From NCBI GenBank assembly GCA_945863875.1, contig CAMBBS010000003.1, positions 1-64,000 on the forward strand: a DNA stretch of 64,000 nt, in the 5' to 3' direction. Under the pieces are notes generated by a model that was not told where the DNA came from, searched no databases, and saw nothing but the letters and a program-made list of their open reading frames with translations. The stretch is from Desulfopila aestuarii DSM 18488 (lineage in GTDB: Bacteria; Desulfobacterota; Desulfobulbia; Desulfobulbales; Desulfocapsaceae). Positions within the stretch are counted from its first letter, which is position 1; each line of letters begins with the position of its first letter. The position numbers and the translations under genes were made by a program. Of this stretch, positions 7,940 through 15,978 are shown one piece after another.

Positions 7940-9028
7940 ATGCGCAAGTCTTCAAATCGTGGAGGAAAAGCCATCATTTACTCTCGCCTGAATTTTTCTT
8001 TGTTTGCTACCGTCTTTTTCGCACTCCTGCTCAGCTTGCTGCTCGGTGGTCCCTGTATTGGTGATGATTTGCCGAAAGCTGCCGACCTTGTCGTCGACGG
8101 CCAGCCTATCGACCTGTCCAGTGAACGTTATCAGCGGTTTTTTCAGGAACTGGAAGAAGCACATGCTTTTCCACAAGAAGAACTGCAACAGCTCTTTCAG
8201 GGTCTCAAAATCGACCGCCAAGTGCTCGAGCTCATGGATAAACAATGGGAGGCGAAACCCTATTATCAATATTGGCCGCTCTTTATCACCCCTTCGGTTA
8301 TTGCCAAAGGAAAAGAGAGCCTTGAGCAGTACCGGCTGTTGTTTGATCGGATTGAAACCGAATTTGGTGTCGACAGAGAGGTTATTGTCGCCATCTGGGG
8401 GATCGAATCTCGATTTGGCTTCAATCAAGGCGGCTTTAATCTCTTCCGAACACTCAATACCCTCTTCGACAGGTACCCGCGCAGGTCTGATTTTTTCCGT
8501 AACGAACTGATCAATTTCCTCATTCTCTGCCGAACCAACAATATGGATCCCCTCGAAGTAAATGGCTCCTATGCCGGGGCTTTTGGTCAGGCCCAGTTTA
8601 TGCCTTCGAGTTTCAACGAATATGCGGTGGATTTTGATGGCGATAATCGCCGCGATCTCATTCACTCAATGGAGGACATTTTTGCCTCCATCGCCAATTA
8701 CCTGCAAAGATTTGGCTGGATACTGCATGCACCGGTCTATGCCGAAATAGGCAATAGTCTCAAGTCAGAACTTCTGGTGACGACGAAGGAAGAAGGCAGA
8801 AAGGGTATGCTGGACTGGAGGCTTGTCGGTGAAATCCAGCAGATCTCTCTCGCCCGCCCGCCCCGGAATGGAAAACTTTCCATTATCGAACTTGAGCTAC
8901 CGCCACAGGAAAATGCCAACATGCGCTATGTCGCCGGCTACCCGAACTTCCAAGCCATTACTGAATACAACCACAGCTATAAATATGCCATGGCGGTCAG
9001 TGAAATGGCGGAAGCATTCAAAAAATAA
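7940..9028 (+). CDS. mltB: Lytic murein transglycosylase B (MltB family)
   Basis: A 362-residue exported lytic transglycosylase that cleaves the MurNAc-GlcNAc bond of peptidoglycan and leaves 1,6-anhydro ends. The N-terminus has a signal segment (LFATVFFALLLSLLLGG). No clear lipobox is present (GGPC does not fit), so it may be soluble in the periplasm. The catalytic glutamate is E156 in IWGIESRFG. The family signature YAGAFGQAQFMPSSF and the segment DGDNRRDL follow. The next gene, 15 bp on, is another lytic transglycosylase (MltA type), so the two are probably co-transcribed for cell-wall turnover. Confidence 0.93.
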   Translation: MRKSSNRGGKAIIYSRLNFSLFATVFFALLLSLLLGGPCIGDDLPKAADLVVDGQPIDLSSERYQRFFQELEEAHAFPQEELQQLFQGLKIDRQVLELMDKQWEAKPYYQYWPLFITPSVIAKGKESLEQYRLLFDRIETEFGVDREVIVAIWGIESRFGFNQGGFNLFRTLNTLFDRYPRRSDFFRNELINFLILCRTNNMDPLEVNGSYAGAFGQAQFMPSSFNEYAVDFDGDNRRDLIHSMEDIFASIANYLQRFGWILHAPVYAEIGNSLKSELLVTTKEEGRKGMLDWRLVGEIQQISLARPPRNGKLSIIELELPPQENANMRYVAGYPNFQAITEYNHSYKYAMAVSEMAEAFKK

Positions 9029-9043
9029 TCAGACCGATCCGAC

Positions 9044-10267
9044 ATGTCTCTTCGATTGCGTCCCTTCATTCTGCTCGTTCTCCTGCCGTCGATCTTTGCC
9101 GCTGCCGCCCTGTCTGCCGGGCCGCACCTGTTCGAGCCAAGAGATAGCTACAAACCCCTGCACCGTCTTGACCAGCGGGATGTTCCTTTTTTCTTCGATG
9201 ACATGGACATCGAGTCTCTGATCAAATGTGCGCAGCATCAGGCGGCCTTTCTAGAGAAACAGAACCCCCGGGCAAAGATTATCTTCGGCTCCGACCACTA
9301 TACTACATCCTGGCTTCTCCATTCCATAGAGGAGCTTCTGAGACACCTGCGGCAAAAGCCGGACAGCAAAGAACTGAATCGTTTTCTGCATGCGAATTAT
9401 CTCGTCTACGAGGCCGGAGGCCGCCCGAAACAACAAGGCCGGCGCATGCTGGTTACCGGCTATTACGAGCCGGTGTTTTCCGGCTGTCTCACCCGCCAAC
9501 AGCCCTTTGTCTTTCCTATCTACTCCCTGCCGAAATCTCTCGTTGTTCTGCCTGGCGGTAAAAGCGGCAGCAGCAAAACTGGCCGATACGACGGGGATAA
9601 CAGGTTCGTCCCCTACTGGACCCGTGCTGAAATCGAGCAGAACAATCTGTTGCTGGGAGAGGAACTGGCCTTTCTTCGGGATCCTTTTGATGCCTTCCTG
9701 CTCCACGTCCAGGGATCCGGCAGAATCCAGCTGCCGGATCATTCGATTCGCTCTGTGCGCTTTGCCGGCTCAAATGGTCTGGAGTACCGCTCCATAGGCA
9801 AACTTCTGGTTGATGAAAAGATTATGACGCTGGCTGAGGTGACTGTCCCGGCCATCAGAACCTACCTGGAAAATAACCCGGAACAGCGGCAGCGTATCCT
9901 GCAGCATAATCCGCGTTACATATTTTTCTCGTGGGGCGATGCCCTGGCCCCAAGAGGAAGCAGCGGCGAAAGACTCACTCCCGGCAGATCGATTGCCATG
10001 GACGCATCGGTCCTCCCCGGTGGGACTATCGGCTATCTGCTTTCACGTCGACCGGTGAACACCCCGGACGGCAACATCTCCAGCTGGAAGACACTGAGCC
10101 GTTTTGTTTTTCCGCAGGATTCGGGAGCGGCGATCAAGGGAACAGGACGCGTCGACCTGTTCTGGGGCAGTGGAGATTATGCCGAACTTGCCGCAAATCA
10201 TATGAAGGAAGAAGGACAACTCTACTTTCTGGTGAAAAAAGGCTTCCCCGGCACGAAACATCAATGA
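9044..10267 (+). CDS. mltA: Membrane-bound lytic murein transglycosylase A (MltA family)
   Basis: A 407-residue exported protein with a signal peptide (PFILLVLLPSIFAAAALSA). It has the MltA core, seen in RMLVTGYYEPVFSG, in PFDAFLLHVQGSGRIQL, and in the 3D domain at the C-terminus. The 3D motif reads GTGRVDLFWGSGDYAE, with the likely catalytic aspartate D371. It would act, like MltB, as a non-hydrolytic muramidase, but with a double-psi barrel fold and no catalytic Glu of the goose-lysozyme type. No lipobox cysteine is seen near the signal end. Pairing with mltB suggests joint expression. Confidence 0.93.
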   Translation: MSLRLRPFILLVLLPSIFAAAALSAGPHLFEPRDSYKPLHRLDQRDVPFFFDDMDIESLIKCAQHQAAFLEKQNPRAKIIFGSDHYTTSWLLHSIEELLRHLRQKPDSKELNRFLHANYLVYEAGGRPKQQGRRMLVTGYYEPVFSGCLTRQQPFVFPIYSLPKSLVVLPGGKSGSSKTGRYDGDNRFVPYWTRAEIEQNNLLLGEELAFLRDPFDAFLLHVQGSGRIQLPDHSIRSVRFAGSNGLEYRSIGKLLVDEKIMTLAEVTVPAIRTYLENNPEQRQRILQHNPRYIFFSWGDALAPRGSSGERLTPGRSIAMDASVLPGGTIGYLLSRRPVNTPDGNISSWKTLSRFVFPQDSGAAIKGTGRVDLFWGSGDYAELAANHMKEEGQLYFLVKKGFPGTKHQ

Positions 10268-10307
10268 TCGGCCACAGAGAATACATGAAAATATTTCAAA
10301 AGTATCA

Positions 10308-11162
10308 TTGCATAACCATGCAGCAGCCGGCATGACCAACCGGCAGCCGACAAACCCTGCATATCCAATAGTCACCCTCATTACCGATTTTGGCCTGACG
10401 GACGAATATGTCGGTGTCGTCAAGGGGGTCATGCTCTGTCATAACCCGGCTCTTCGCATCGTCGATATCTCCCATCTGATCCCGCCGCAGAATATCTCCA
10501 GGGCCTCACATCTTCTCAACAGGTCTTATCGATTTTTCCCTCCCGGCAGCGTGCACCTGGTTATTGTCGACCCTGGCGTCGGTTCCAACAGGCCTCTTCT
10601 GGCAATACACGCAGAGGCATATTTCTTTGTAGGACCGGATAACGGCATCTTTACAGCCATCTTGAACGGGGTCAGGCCGCCAATCGTGCACCGCATAACC
10701 GAGTCAGATCTCTTTCTTCCGAGGGTAAGCGCCACCTTCCACGGCCGGGATATAATGGCTCCGGTGGCGGCCCAGCTGGCGACCGGTCTGCCCATCACCA
10801 GGGTAGGGCCACCTATCCTCCCGAAGGATTGTCTGCTCAACGTTCCCGGATCATCTGCCGTCATTAATGACGTTCTCCACGGTGAAATCACCCATGTCGA
10901 TCGCTTCGGCAACCTGTGCACGAATATTTCCCGCAGTGATGTGGAAAAATTTGCGGAGGGGAAGAAACTCTCATTTTGGATAGGCGAAGAGGCAGAAATC
11001 CTGGACATTCCACTTGCTTCATCCTATGTCGGCCAGGAAAAAAACGGCCTGGTGGCGCTTTACGACAGTCATAATTTTCTTGAAATAGCTGCCAACAGGG
11101 GCAATGCTGCACAACGGCTCCAGGCAGCCACCGGCTGCAAGGTCTTGCTCTTTCGTCGATGA
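10308..11162 (+). CDS. SAM hydroxide adenosyltransferase family protein (DUF62)
   Basis: A 284-residue member of the DUF62/SalL-fluorinase fold family, which hydrolyses S-adenosylmethionine to adenosine and methionine with hydroxide as nucleophile. The N-terminal signature ITDFGLTDEYVGVVKGVM and the segments VDPGVGSNR, YFFVGPDNGIF and FHGRDIMAPVAAQLATG are typical. The C-terminal domain includes HVDRFGNLCTNI and YDSHNFLEIAANRGNA. ATG 10332 (MTNRQPTNPAYP) is an equally good start, and neither has a strong ribosome-binding site. The physiological role of these enzymes is not settled. It follows mltA by 40 bp on the same strand and converges with aroA. Confidence 0.88.
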   Translation: MHNHAAAGMTNRQPTNPAYPIVTLITDFGLTDEYVGVVKGVMLCHNPALRIVDISHLIPPQNISRASHLLNRSYRFFPPGSVHLVIVDPGVGSNRPLLAIHAEAYFFVGPDNGIFTAILNGVRPPIVHRITESDLFLPRVSATFHGRDIMAPVAAQLATGLPITRVGPPILPKDCLLNVPGSSAVINDVLHGEITHVDRFGNLCTNISRSDVEKFAEGKKLSFWIGEEAEILDIPLASSYVGQEKNGLVALYDSHNFLEIAANRGNAAQRLQAATGCKVLLFRR

Positions 11163-11236
11163 GGCCGAGGGGAGATTTGTCGCCACCCGGCCATGGTCGA
11201 CAAAAAAGCAAGGCACCGACACCGACAGACTATCGA

Positions 11237-12508
11237 TTACCCTGGTGCAAGAAGGCTGAACCTTACCCAGAAATCAGGAAATGACTTGGCCACGCACTCT
11301 TCCCCGGTGATTTGCACGCCTGGAATACGCAGTCCGGCCACGGCAAGACTCATCGCCATTCTATGATCCTCATAGGTTTCGATGACCGCGCCTCTCAGAC
11401 CAGCCCCCCCCTCGCCATGGATGATCATGGCGGCGTCCTGTTCTTCGACTTTTACGCCGAGTTTCGTCAGCTCGGCAACCACGGCGGAGAGCCGGTCACA
11501 CTCTTTTATGCGCAGATGGGCTATGTTTTCAATCACCGTCCGCCCATGGGCAAAGGCGGCGACAACGGCCAGGGTCGGCACCACATCCGGCATATCGCCC
11601 ATGTCCACACGGATCCCTTCCAGTCGATTCGTGCCCTGCAAGGTAATACCGTTTCCCGACCTGCTCACCTCGCAGCCCATCCGTCCTAAAAGAGGGACGA
11701 GCATGGCATCGCCCTGCAGAGACGGCACAGGGACATTGGTCACGGTGACCCGCCCACCGGTGACAGCGGCGGCCGCCCAGAAGTAGGAGGCGTTCGAGGC
11801 ATCCCCTTCAATCTGATATTCCCGCGCCCGGTAGCAGCCCTGGGGGATGGAAAATGAGCTAAAATCAGACGAACAGTCAACGGCTATACCAAAGGCATCC
11901 ATTACCGAAAGGGTCATGGCCACATAGGGCTTGGAAAGCACTTCACCCTGCACGCGGAGCACACAGGGCATCCGGGCATACGGGGCCACGAGCAGAAGAG
12001 AAGAAAGATACTGACTGCTTTTGCCTTCCGGCAAAATGGTCGTGCCACCAGCCAGTCCCCTGCCCTCGATGGCGAGCGGTGGGCAATCGGTTCCTTTGGT
12101 GGCACTGATATCCACCCCCCAGCCGCGCAGAGCGACCAGCAAAGGCCCAATGGGTCGCTGGTGCATGCGGGCATCGCCATCAATAAGAAAATTGCCATTG
12201 CCTAAGGAGGCAACAGAGGTGAGAAAACGGGTCGCCGTACCGTTGTTGCCCAGGTAAATCGGCTCGCTCGACGGCTCAATCAACCCTGCCTTGCCGTGTA
12301 TTACCCACTCTTTTCCTTTATCCATAACAACGCCCATCTGCATAAGCGCCTCGGATGAATATCTGGTATCGTCACTTTCCAGCGGGCCAGACAGGGTGCT
12401 CGTTCCCTTGGCCAGAGATGCGGCAATGAGCGCTCTCTGGGTAAGACTTTTGGAACCGGGAACTTCAATTGCCGCATCGATATGCTGCACAGGCTGTATC
12501 TCTATCAT
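11237..12508 (-). CDS. aroA: 3-phosphoshikimate 1-carboxyvinyltransferase (EPSP synthase)
   Basis: A 423-residue EPSP synthase, catalysing transfer of enolpyruvyl from PEP to shikimate 3-phosphate in aromatic amino acid synthesis. Visible are the substrate-binding loop VPGSKSLTQRALIAASLA (K20), the PEP-site segment YLGNNGTATRFLTSVASLG, the segment EGDASNASYFWAAAAVTGG, the catalytic aspartate region VDMGDMPDVVPTLAV, and LRIKECDRLSA. The usual LGNAGTA is LGNNGTA here. The gene ends 2 bp before... its start lies 2 bp after the stop of pyrD on the complementary map, so aroA is the last gene of a pyrK-pyrD-aroA run. Confidence 0.96.
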   Translation of the reverse strand: MIEIQPVQHIDAAIEVPGSKSLTQRALIAASLAKGTSTLSGPLESDDTRYSSEALMQMGVVMDKGKEWVIHGKAGLIEPSSEPIYLGNNGTATRFLTSVASLGNGNFLIDGDARMHQRPIGPLLVALRGWGVDISATKGTDCPPLAIEGRGLAGGTTILPEGKSSQYLSSLLLVAPYARMPCVLRVQGEVLSKPYVAMTLSVMDAFGIAVDCSSDFSSFSIPQGCYRAREYQIEGDASNASYFWAAAAVTGGRVTVTNVPVPSLQGDAMLVPLLGRMGCEVSRSGNGITLQGTNRLEGIRVDMGDMPDVVPTLAVVAAFAHGRTVIENIAHLRIKECDRLSAVVAELTKLGVKVEEQDAAMIIHGEGGAGLRGAVIETYEDHRMAMSLAVAGLRIPGVQITGEECVAKSFPDFWVRFSLLAPG

Positions 12509-12510
12509 AA

Positions 12511-13500
12511 TTATTTCGCCGGGTTTTTCATGGGGATAAGGGACTGTGGCCTTGCTGCGGGCAAGCGCAGCCCGCCGATAAGAGAACGAATTGATGTCAA
12601 TTTTTCCGCCACGGCATAGGCAGCTATGCCGTCGACGACATCTTCGCTGGCTCTCGGGTTAAGGAAATTAGCCGTACCGATCTGGACGGCTGTGGCCCCG
12701 GCAAGCATGAATTCCAATGCATCTTCCGCCGACTCGATACCGCCTATGCCGATAACCGGAATGGACACCACCTTTGCCACCTCATAGACCAGACGCAAGG
12801 CCACCGGTTTTATCGCCGGTCCGGAAAGACCGCCAATGACATTGGCGAGGACGGGTTGTTTCGTCTTCAGGTCAATGGCCATGCCGATGAGGGTGTTGAT
12901 AAGGGATATGGAATCGGCCCCCCCGTCCTCAACCGCCCGGGCGATCACCTTGATATCTGAGACATTGGGGGACAGTTTGACCATTACCGGCACATCCGCC
13001 TTTTTTTTGACCGCGGATGTTACCGCAGCGGCCATGGCCGGGTCGGTACCGAAGGCCACGCCGCCTTTTTTGACATTCGGGCAGGAGATGTTCACCTCAA
13101 TGCCGGCCACCCCGGCAATTCCCGCCAGCCTTGCGGTTATCTCCTCATACTCAGCCAGGGAATCGCCGAGAATATTGACGATGACCGGGATATGCAACGC
13201 CGCCAGATAGGGCATCTTCTCGGTGATAAACCGGTCAACCCCAACATTCTGCAGACCAATGGCGTTCAGCATACCGCAGGCGGTTTCCACAATCCGCGGT
13301 GGCGGATTGCCCGCTCGGGGGTGGAGTGAAATGCCTTTGACGATCACCGCCCCGAGACGATGCAGATTCATCAGATTTTCAAACTCCCGGGCATAACCAA
13401 ACGTACCAGAGGCGGTCATCACCGGATTGGCAAGCTCTAGCGAGCCGATATTGACCCGCAGATCGGGCAAGACATTTATTCCTGGGCTCAGCTCTCCCAT
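12511..13500 (-). CDS. pyrD: Dihydroorotate dehydrogenase B, catalytic subunit
   Basis: A 329-residue class 1B dihydroorotate dehydrogenase, a cytosolic FMN barrel that oxidises dihydroorotate to orotate in pyrimidine synthesis. The N-terminus LRVNIGSLELANPVMTASGT, the active-site loop EVNISCPNVKKGG with the class 1 cysteine, and the FMN-phosphate end (GIGGIESAEDALEFMLAGA, TAVQIGTANF) are clear. It overlaps the upstream pyrK by 13 bp, so the two subunits are translationally coupled, as expected for the NAD-linked PyrD-PyrK complex. Confidence 0.96.
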   Translation of the reverse strand: MGELSPGINVLPDLRVNIGSLELANPVMTASGTFGYAREFENLMNLHRLGAVIVKGISLHPRAGNPPPRIVETACGMLNAIGLQNVGVDRFITEKMPYLAALHIPVIVNILGDSLAEYEEITARLAGIAGVAGIEVNISCPNVKKGGVAFGTDPAMAAAVTSAVKKKADVPVMVKLSPNVSDIKVIARAVEDGGADSISLINTLIGMAIDLKTKQPVLANVIGGLSGPAIKPVALRLVYEVAKVVSIPVIGIGGIESAEDALEFMLAGATAVQIGTANFLNPRASEDVVDGIAAYAVAEKLTSIRSLIGGLRLPAARPQSLIPMKNPAK

Positions 13501-14291
13501 AGCAACTCCTCCGCATCATAGACTGGACCATTGAGACAGACATGGGTATAGCCGCCATTTGCGGCAGGCCTGGAGCAGCCGAGACAGGCGCCCATACCGC
13601 AGGCCATAACGCTTTCAACCGATACCTGGCACGGAATCGCCCGGGACCTGCACAAGGAACTGACCACGGCCATCATCGCTTCCGGACCACAACAGTAAAC
13701 CGTGCATCCAGCCGGTAACGGCAAAGATTGCATGAGCTCGATAATAAAACCCCTATGGCCGAGAGAGCCGTCATCAGTTGCTGTGTGGATGGTGAGTCCA
13801 AATGCCTGAAAATCAGCCAGGAGGGGTTCAAGTTCGATTTTTTCCCGTGCGCCGAGGACGAGCAGGTCCTTACTGCAATCATTTTTCAAGCGGCAGTTTT
13901 CCTTGACGAGAAACAGCAGCGGCGCAATGCCCAGTCCACCACCGACAATCACCGAGGGCGATGTTGCATCTAGGCGATATCCCCGCCCCAGAGGCCCGAA
14001 AACCGACAGCGTTTCCCCGGGCCTCTTCTGGGCTAGAATATCGGTCCCCCTGCCGACCACCTTGAAATAAAGCTGCAGCCGCCCATCCGCTCTGGTCTGA
14101 TGGATGGAAAAAGGCCGCCGCAGCAGAGGATCCTTTCCAGGGCCGACCCGGAGCATGACGAACTGTCCAGGTTGTGCGCACCCGGCAATTCGCGGACAAT
14201 CAAGCGTCAAGCGGTAGTTTTTTTCAGAAAACTGTTCGACGCGGGTAACAGTTGCTTTTTCCTGGTATTGTGACATAGTTAGGCTATACAA
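13488..14291 (-). CDS. pyrK: Dihydroorotate dehydrogenase B, electron transfer subunit
   Basis: A 267-residue FAD and [2Fe-2S] reductase subunit that passes electrons from PyrD to NAD. It has the ferredoxin-reductase beta barrel with the FAD motif DPLLRRPFSIHQ, and the nucleotide-binding segment VIVGGGLGIAPLLFL. The cluster motif is CGMGACLGC followed by CLNGPVYD, which gives the four cysteines. The start follows MYSLTMSQYQEK; the second ATG (MSQYQEK) is also possible. It shares a short spacer with the divergent prepilin peptidase gene. Confidence 0.96.
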   Translation of the reverse strand: MYSLTMSQYQEKATVTRVEQFSEKNYRLTLDCPRIAGCAQPGQFVMLRVGPGKDPLLRRPFSIHQTRADGRLQLYFKVVGRGTDILAQKRPGETLSVFGPLGRGYRLDATSPSVIVGGGLGIAPLLFLVKENCRLKNDCSKDLLVLGAREKIELEPLLADFQAFGLTIHTATDDGSLGHRGFIIELMQSLPLPAGCTVYCCGPEAMMAVVSSLCRSRAIPCQVSVESVMACGMGACLGCSRPAANGGYTHVCLNGPVYDAEELLWES

Positions 14292-14399
14292 TGTAAAAGA
14301 TTTATGCGTACCGGCTATTACTCCGCCGAGATAATCGGATTGTTACCCATTGACCGGGGTCAGTATATTGAGGAAATTCAAACTATTTATTGTACTATT

Positions 14400-15191
14400 A
14401 TGATCAGCGACCCCATTCTTGTCATAGTCGCCGCGATTTTCGGTGCCATTGTCGGCAGTTTCTTAAATGTTGTCATTCTGCGATTACCTGAAGAGGATCA
14501 ATCGATCGCCTACCCCGCCTCGCACTGTCCGCACTGCTCTGCACCTCTGCGCTGGTATGAAAATATTCCCATCGTCAGCTTTCTTTTTCTACGCGGGAAA
14601 TGCGGTCATTGCCGGATGCCGATCTCCGTCCAGTATCCGCTGGTCGAACTGGCCATGGCGCTTCTTGCCGCCGCCATCATAGCAACTTTCCATGTGACCA
14701 TTGCCGGGGCGGGATATTTTCTGTTCAGCGCCGCGCTTCTGGTCGTCATCGTTATAGATATTCACCACCAGATCATCCCAGATGTCATCAGCCTTCCCGG
14801 CATCATTCTCGGGGTTCTCTTCTCTTTTATCAGTCCCACCGTCACATGGCAGAGTTCACTCATCGGGCTACTCGTTGGCGGCGGCGTGCTCTATGCCGTG
14901 GCCTTTTTTTACTTTCTGCTGCGCAAGGTCGACGGCATGGGCGGCGGTGACATTAAACTGCTCGCCATGATTGGCGCCTGGCTTGGCTGGCAATCGTTAC
15001 CTTTCGTCATTTTTGCCAGTTCTTTCAGCGGCTCGATCGTTGGCCTCATCGCCATGCTGTATCAGAAAAAAGGCGGCCGGACGCGGATCCCTTTCGGTCC
15101 TTTTCTGTCTTTGTCGGCACTTGTTTATACTTTTTACGCAGAAAAAATTCTTTATTTTTTCCACCTCTATCTCACCGGACAATGGCCCTGA
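14400..15191 (+). CDS. pilD: Prepilin leader peptidase / N-methyltransferase
   Basis: A type IV prepilin peptidase (A24 family), an inner-membrane aspartic protease that cleaves and N-methylates prepilins and pseudopilins. The frame is open from 14304, but ATG 14400 gives the family N-terminus MISDPILVIVAAIFGAIVGS and is preferred (263 residues). The cytoplasmic zinc loop has two CxxC pairs (CPHCSAPLRWYENIP and CGHCRMPIS). The catalytic aspartates lie in VIDIHHQIIPD and in GMGGGDIKLL. About seven membrane segments are present. No pilin gene is nearby, so the enzyme probably serves pilus or secretion genes elsewhere. Confidence 0.94.
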   Translation: MISDPILVIVAAIFGAIVGSFLNVVILRLPEEDQSIAYPASHCPHCSAPLRWYENIPIVSFLFLRGKCGHCRMPISVQYPLVELAMALLAAAIIATFHVTIAGAGYFLFSAALLVVIVIDIHHQIIPDVISLPGIILGVLFSFISPTVTWQSSLIGLLVGGGVLYAVAFFYFLLRKVDGMGGGDIKLLAMIGAWLGWQSLPFVIFASSFSGSIVGLIAMLYQKKGGRTRIPFGPFLSLSALVYTFYAEKILYFFHLYLTGQWP

Positions 15192-15207
15192 AACGGCGCC
15201 GTTTCAG
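15188..15207. repeat. 20-bp perfect palindrome spanning two convergent stop codons
   Basis: CTGAAACGGCGCCGTTTCAG reads the same on both strands. It holds the TGA of the prepilin peptidase gene (15189-15191) and the TGA of the opposite gene (15204-15206 on the minus strand). It could form a hairpin in both transcripts, but no T-tract follows, so a plain intrinsic terminator is not obvious. Confidence 0.7.
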
Positions 15208-15845
15208 TCGTCTTCCGTGAGCAATCTCCTCGCCATTCGCCTGCCTTCTTCCATTGCCATATCTCCCTGCTCCTTATTGTGGCCAAACCCCGGATAATGT
15301 TTTCTGAACCAGGATTTTTCCTTTCGCACCATTTTTCCGCGCATCTGCAGCACGAGACCAATAAACCGCCAGGGCTCTTTGATCGGATGAACAAAGACTA
15401 TCGGTGCAAGAGGCTTGGCTTGATATTTTTGTAAATAATATTTCAGTGTCCAGTAGTGTATCCGCCAATATGACCTGCATGATATAAAAGGAATAACCCT
15501 CTTGCCTGCACAGACCTGTTGCCCATATCTATCAAGAAAATCCAAAACTGGCCCACTGGGGTGATAGGACCAGGTAGGGCCGGCGATAACGACACAGTCC
15601 CAATCCGCAAAACATTGTGCACTCACCGGATGAATCGTCATCCTCTGCCGAAGAAAGGTCCTGACCATGGCAACGGCCAGACGGAAATCGGTCTTGAAAG
15701 GGAACGGATATGGCGTGACTGGTTCCAGCCGTTCAAAAACCACTTCGATGCCCTCACGCTCAAGTCCTTCGACAAATCTTTTAAGCAACACTCTGGTTTG
15801 CTGGGTAAAAGAGTAAAAAACAATGAGCATCCGTTTTCGTTTCAA
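15204..15845 (-). CDS. Flavodoxin-like protein
   Basis: A protein of about 213 residues with a flavodoxin-like start (MLIVFYSFTQQTRVLLKRF) and a flavodoxin-type middle, CVVIAGPTWSYHPSGPVLDF, as seen in proteins annotated from memory as flavodoxin/NAD(P)H dehydrogenase-like or DarA-like. The FMN-phosphate loop SFTQQTRV departs from the usual T-x-T-G-x-T. Its partner and reaction are unknown. The longest frame would begin at 15959, inside the dsr terminator, which is impossible for an own transcript. TTG at 15845 is preferred because GAGG lies 7 nt upstream; ATG 15830 is the next choice. It ends inside a palindrome shared with the prepilin peptidase gene. Confidence 0.6.
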   Translation of the reverse strand: MKRKRMLIVFYSFTQQTRVLLKRFVEGLEREGIEVVFERLEPVTPYPFPFKTDFRLAVAMVRTFLRQRMTIHPVSAQCFADWDCVVIAGPTWSYHPSGPVLDFLDRYGQQVCAGKRVIPFISCRSYWRIHYWTLKYYLQKYQAKPLAPIVFVHPIKEPWRFIGLVLQMRGKMVRKEKSWFRKHYPGFGHNKEQGDMAMEEGRRMARRLLTEDD

Positions 15846-15920
15846 ATGATATCCTCGAATTATGGCATAGGTCAATTGGAACTCATCCCGGTCAATCTCT
15901 CTCCATCCTTTTCTCTTAAC

Positions 15921-15951
15921 AAAAAAAAAAGCCCCCGACAAGTCGGGGGCT
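15921..15951 (-). terminator. Strong intrinsic terminator of the dsrMKJOP operon
   Basis: On the minus strand AGCCCCCGA-CTTG-TCGGGGGCT is followed by a run of ten T. It lies 28 bp past the dsrP stop. On the plus strand the same stem has TCTTTT after it, weaker. This closes the operon before the flavodoxin-like gene. Confidence 0.92.
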
Positions 15952-15978
15952 CTTTTCATAGCAAAAGAAATCTGATAA

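Noticed and set aside
15846-15959. N-terminal extension of the flavodoxin-like gene to 15959
   Set aside because: It would be read from inside the dsr terminator hairpin; the family start is at MLIVFYS.
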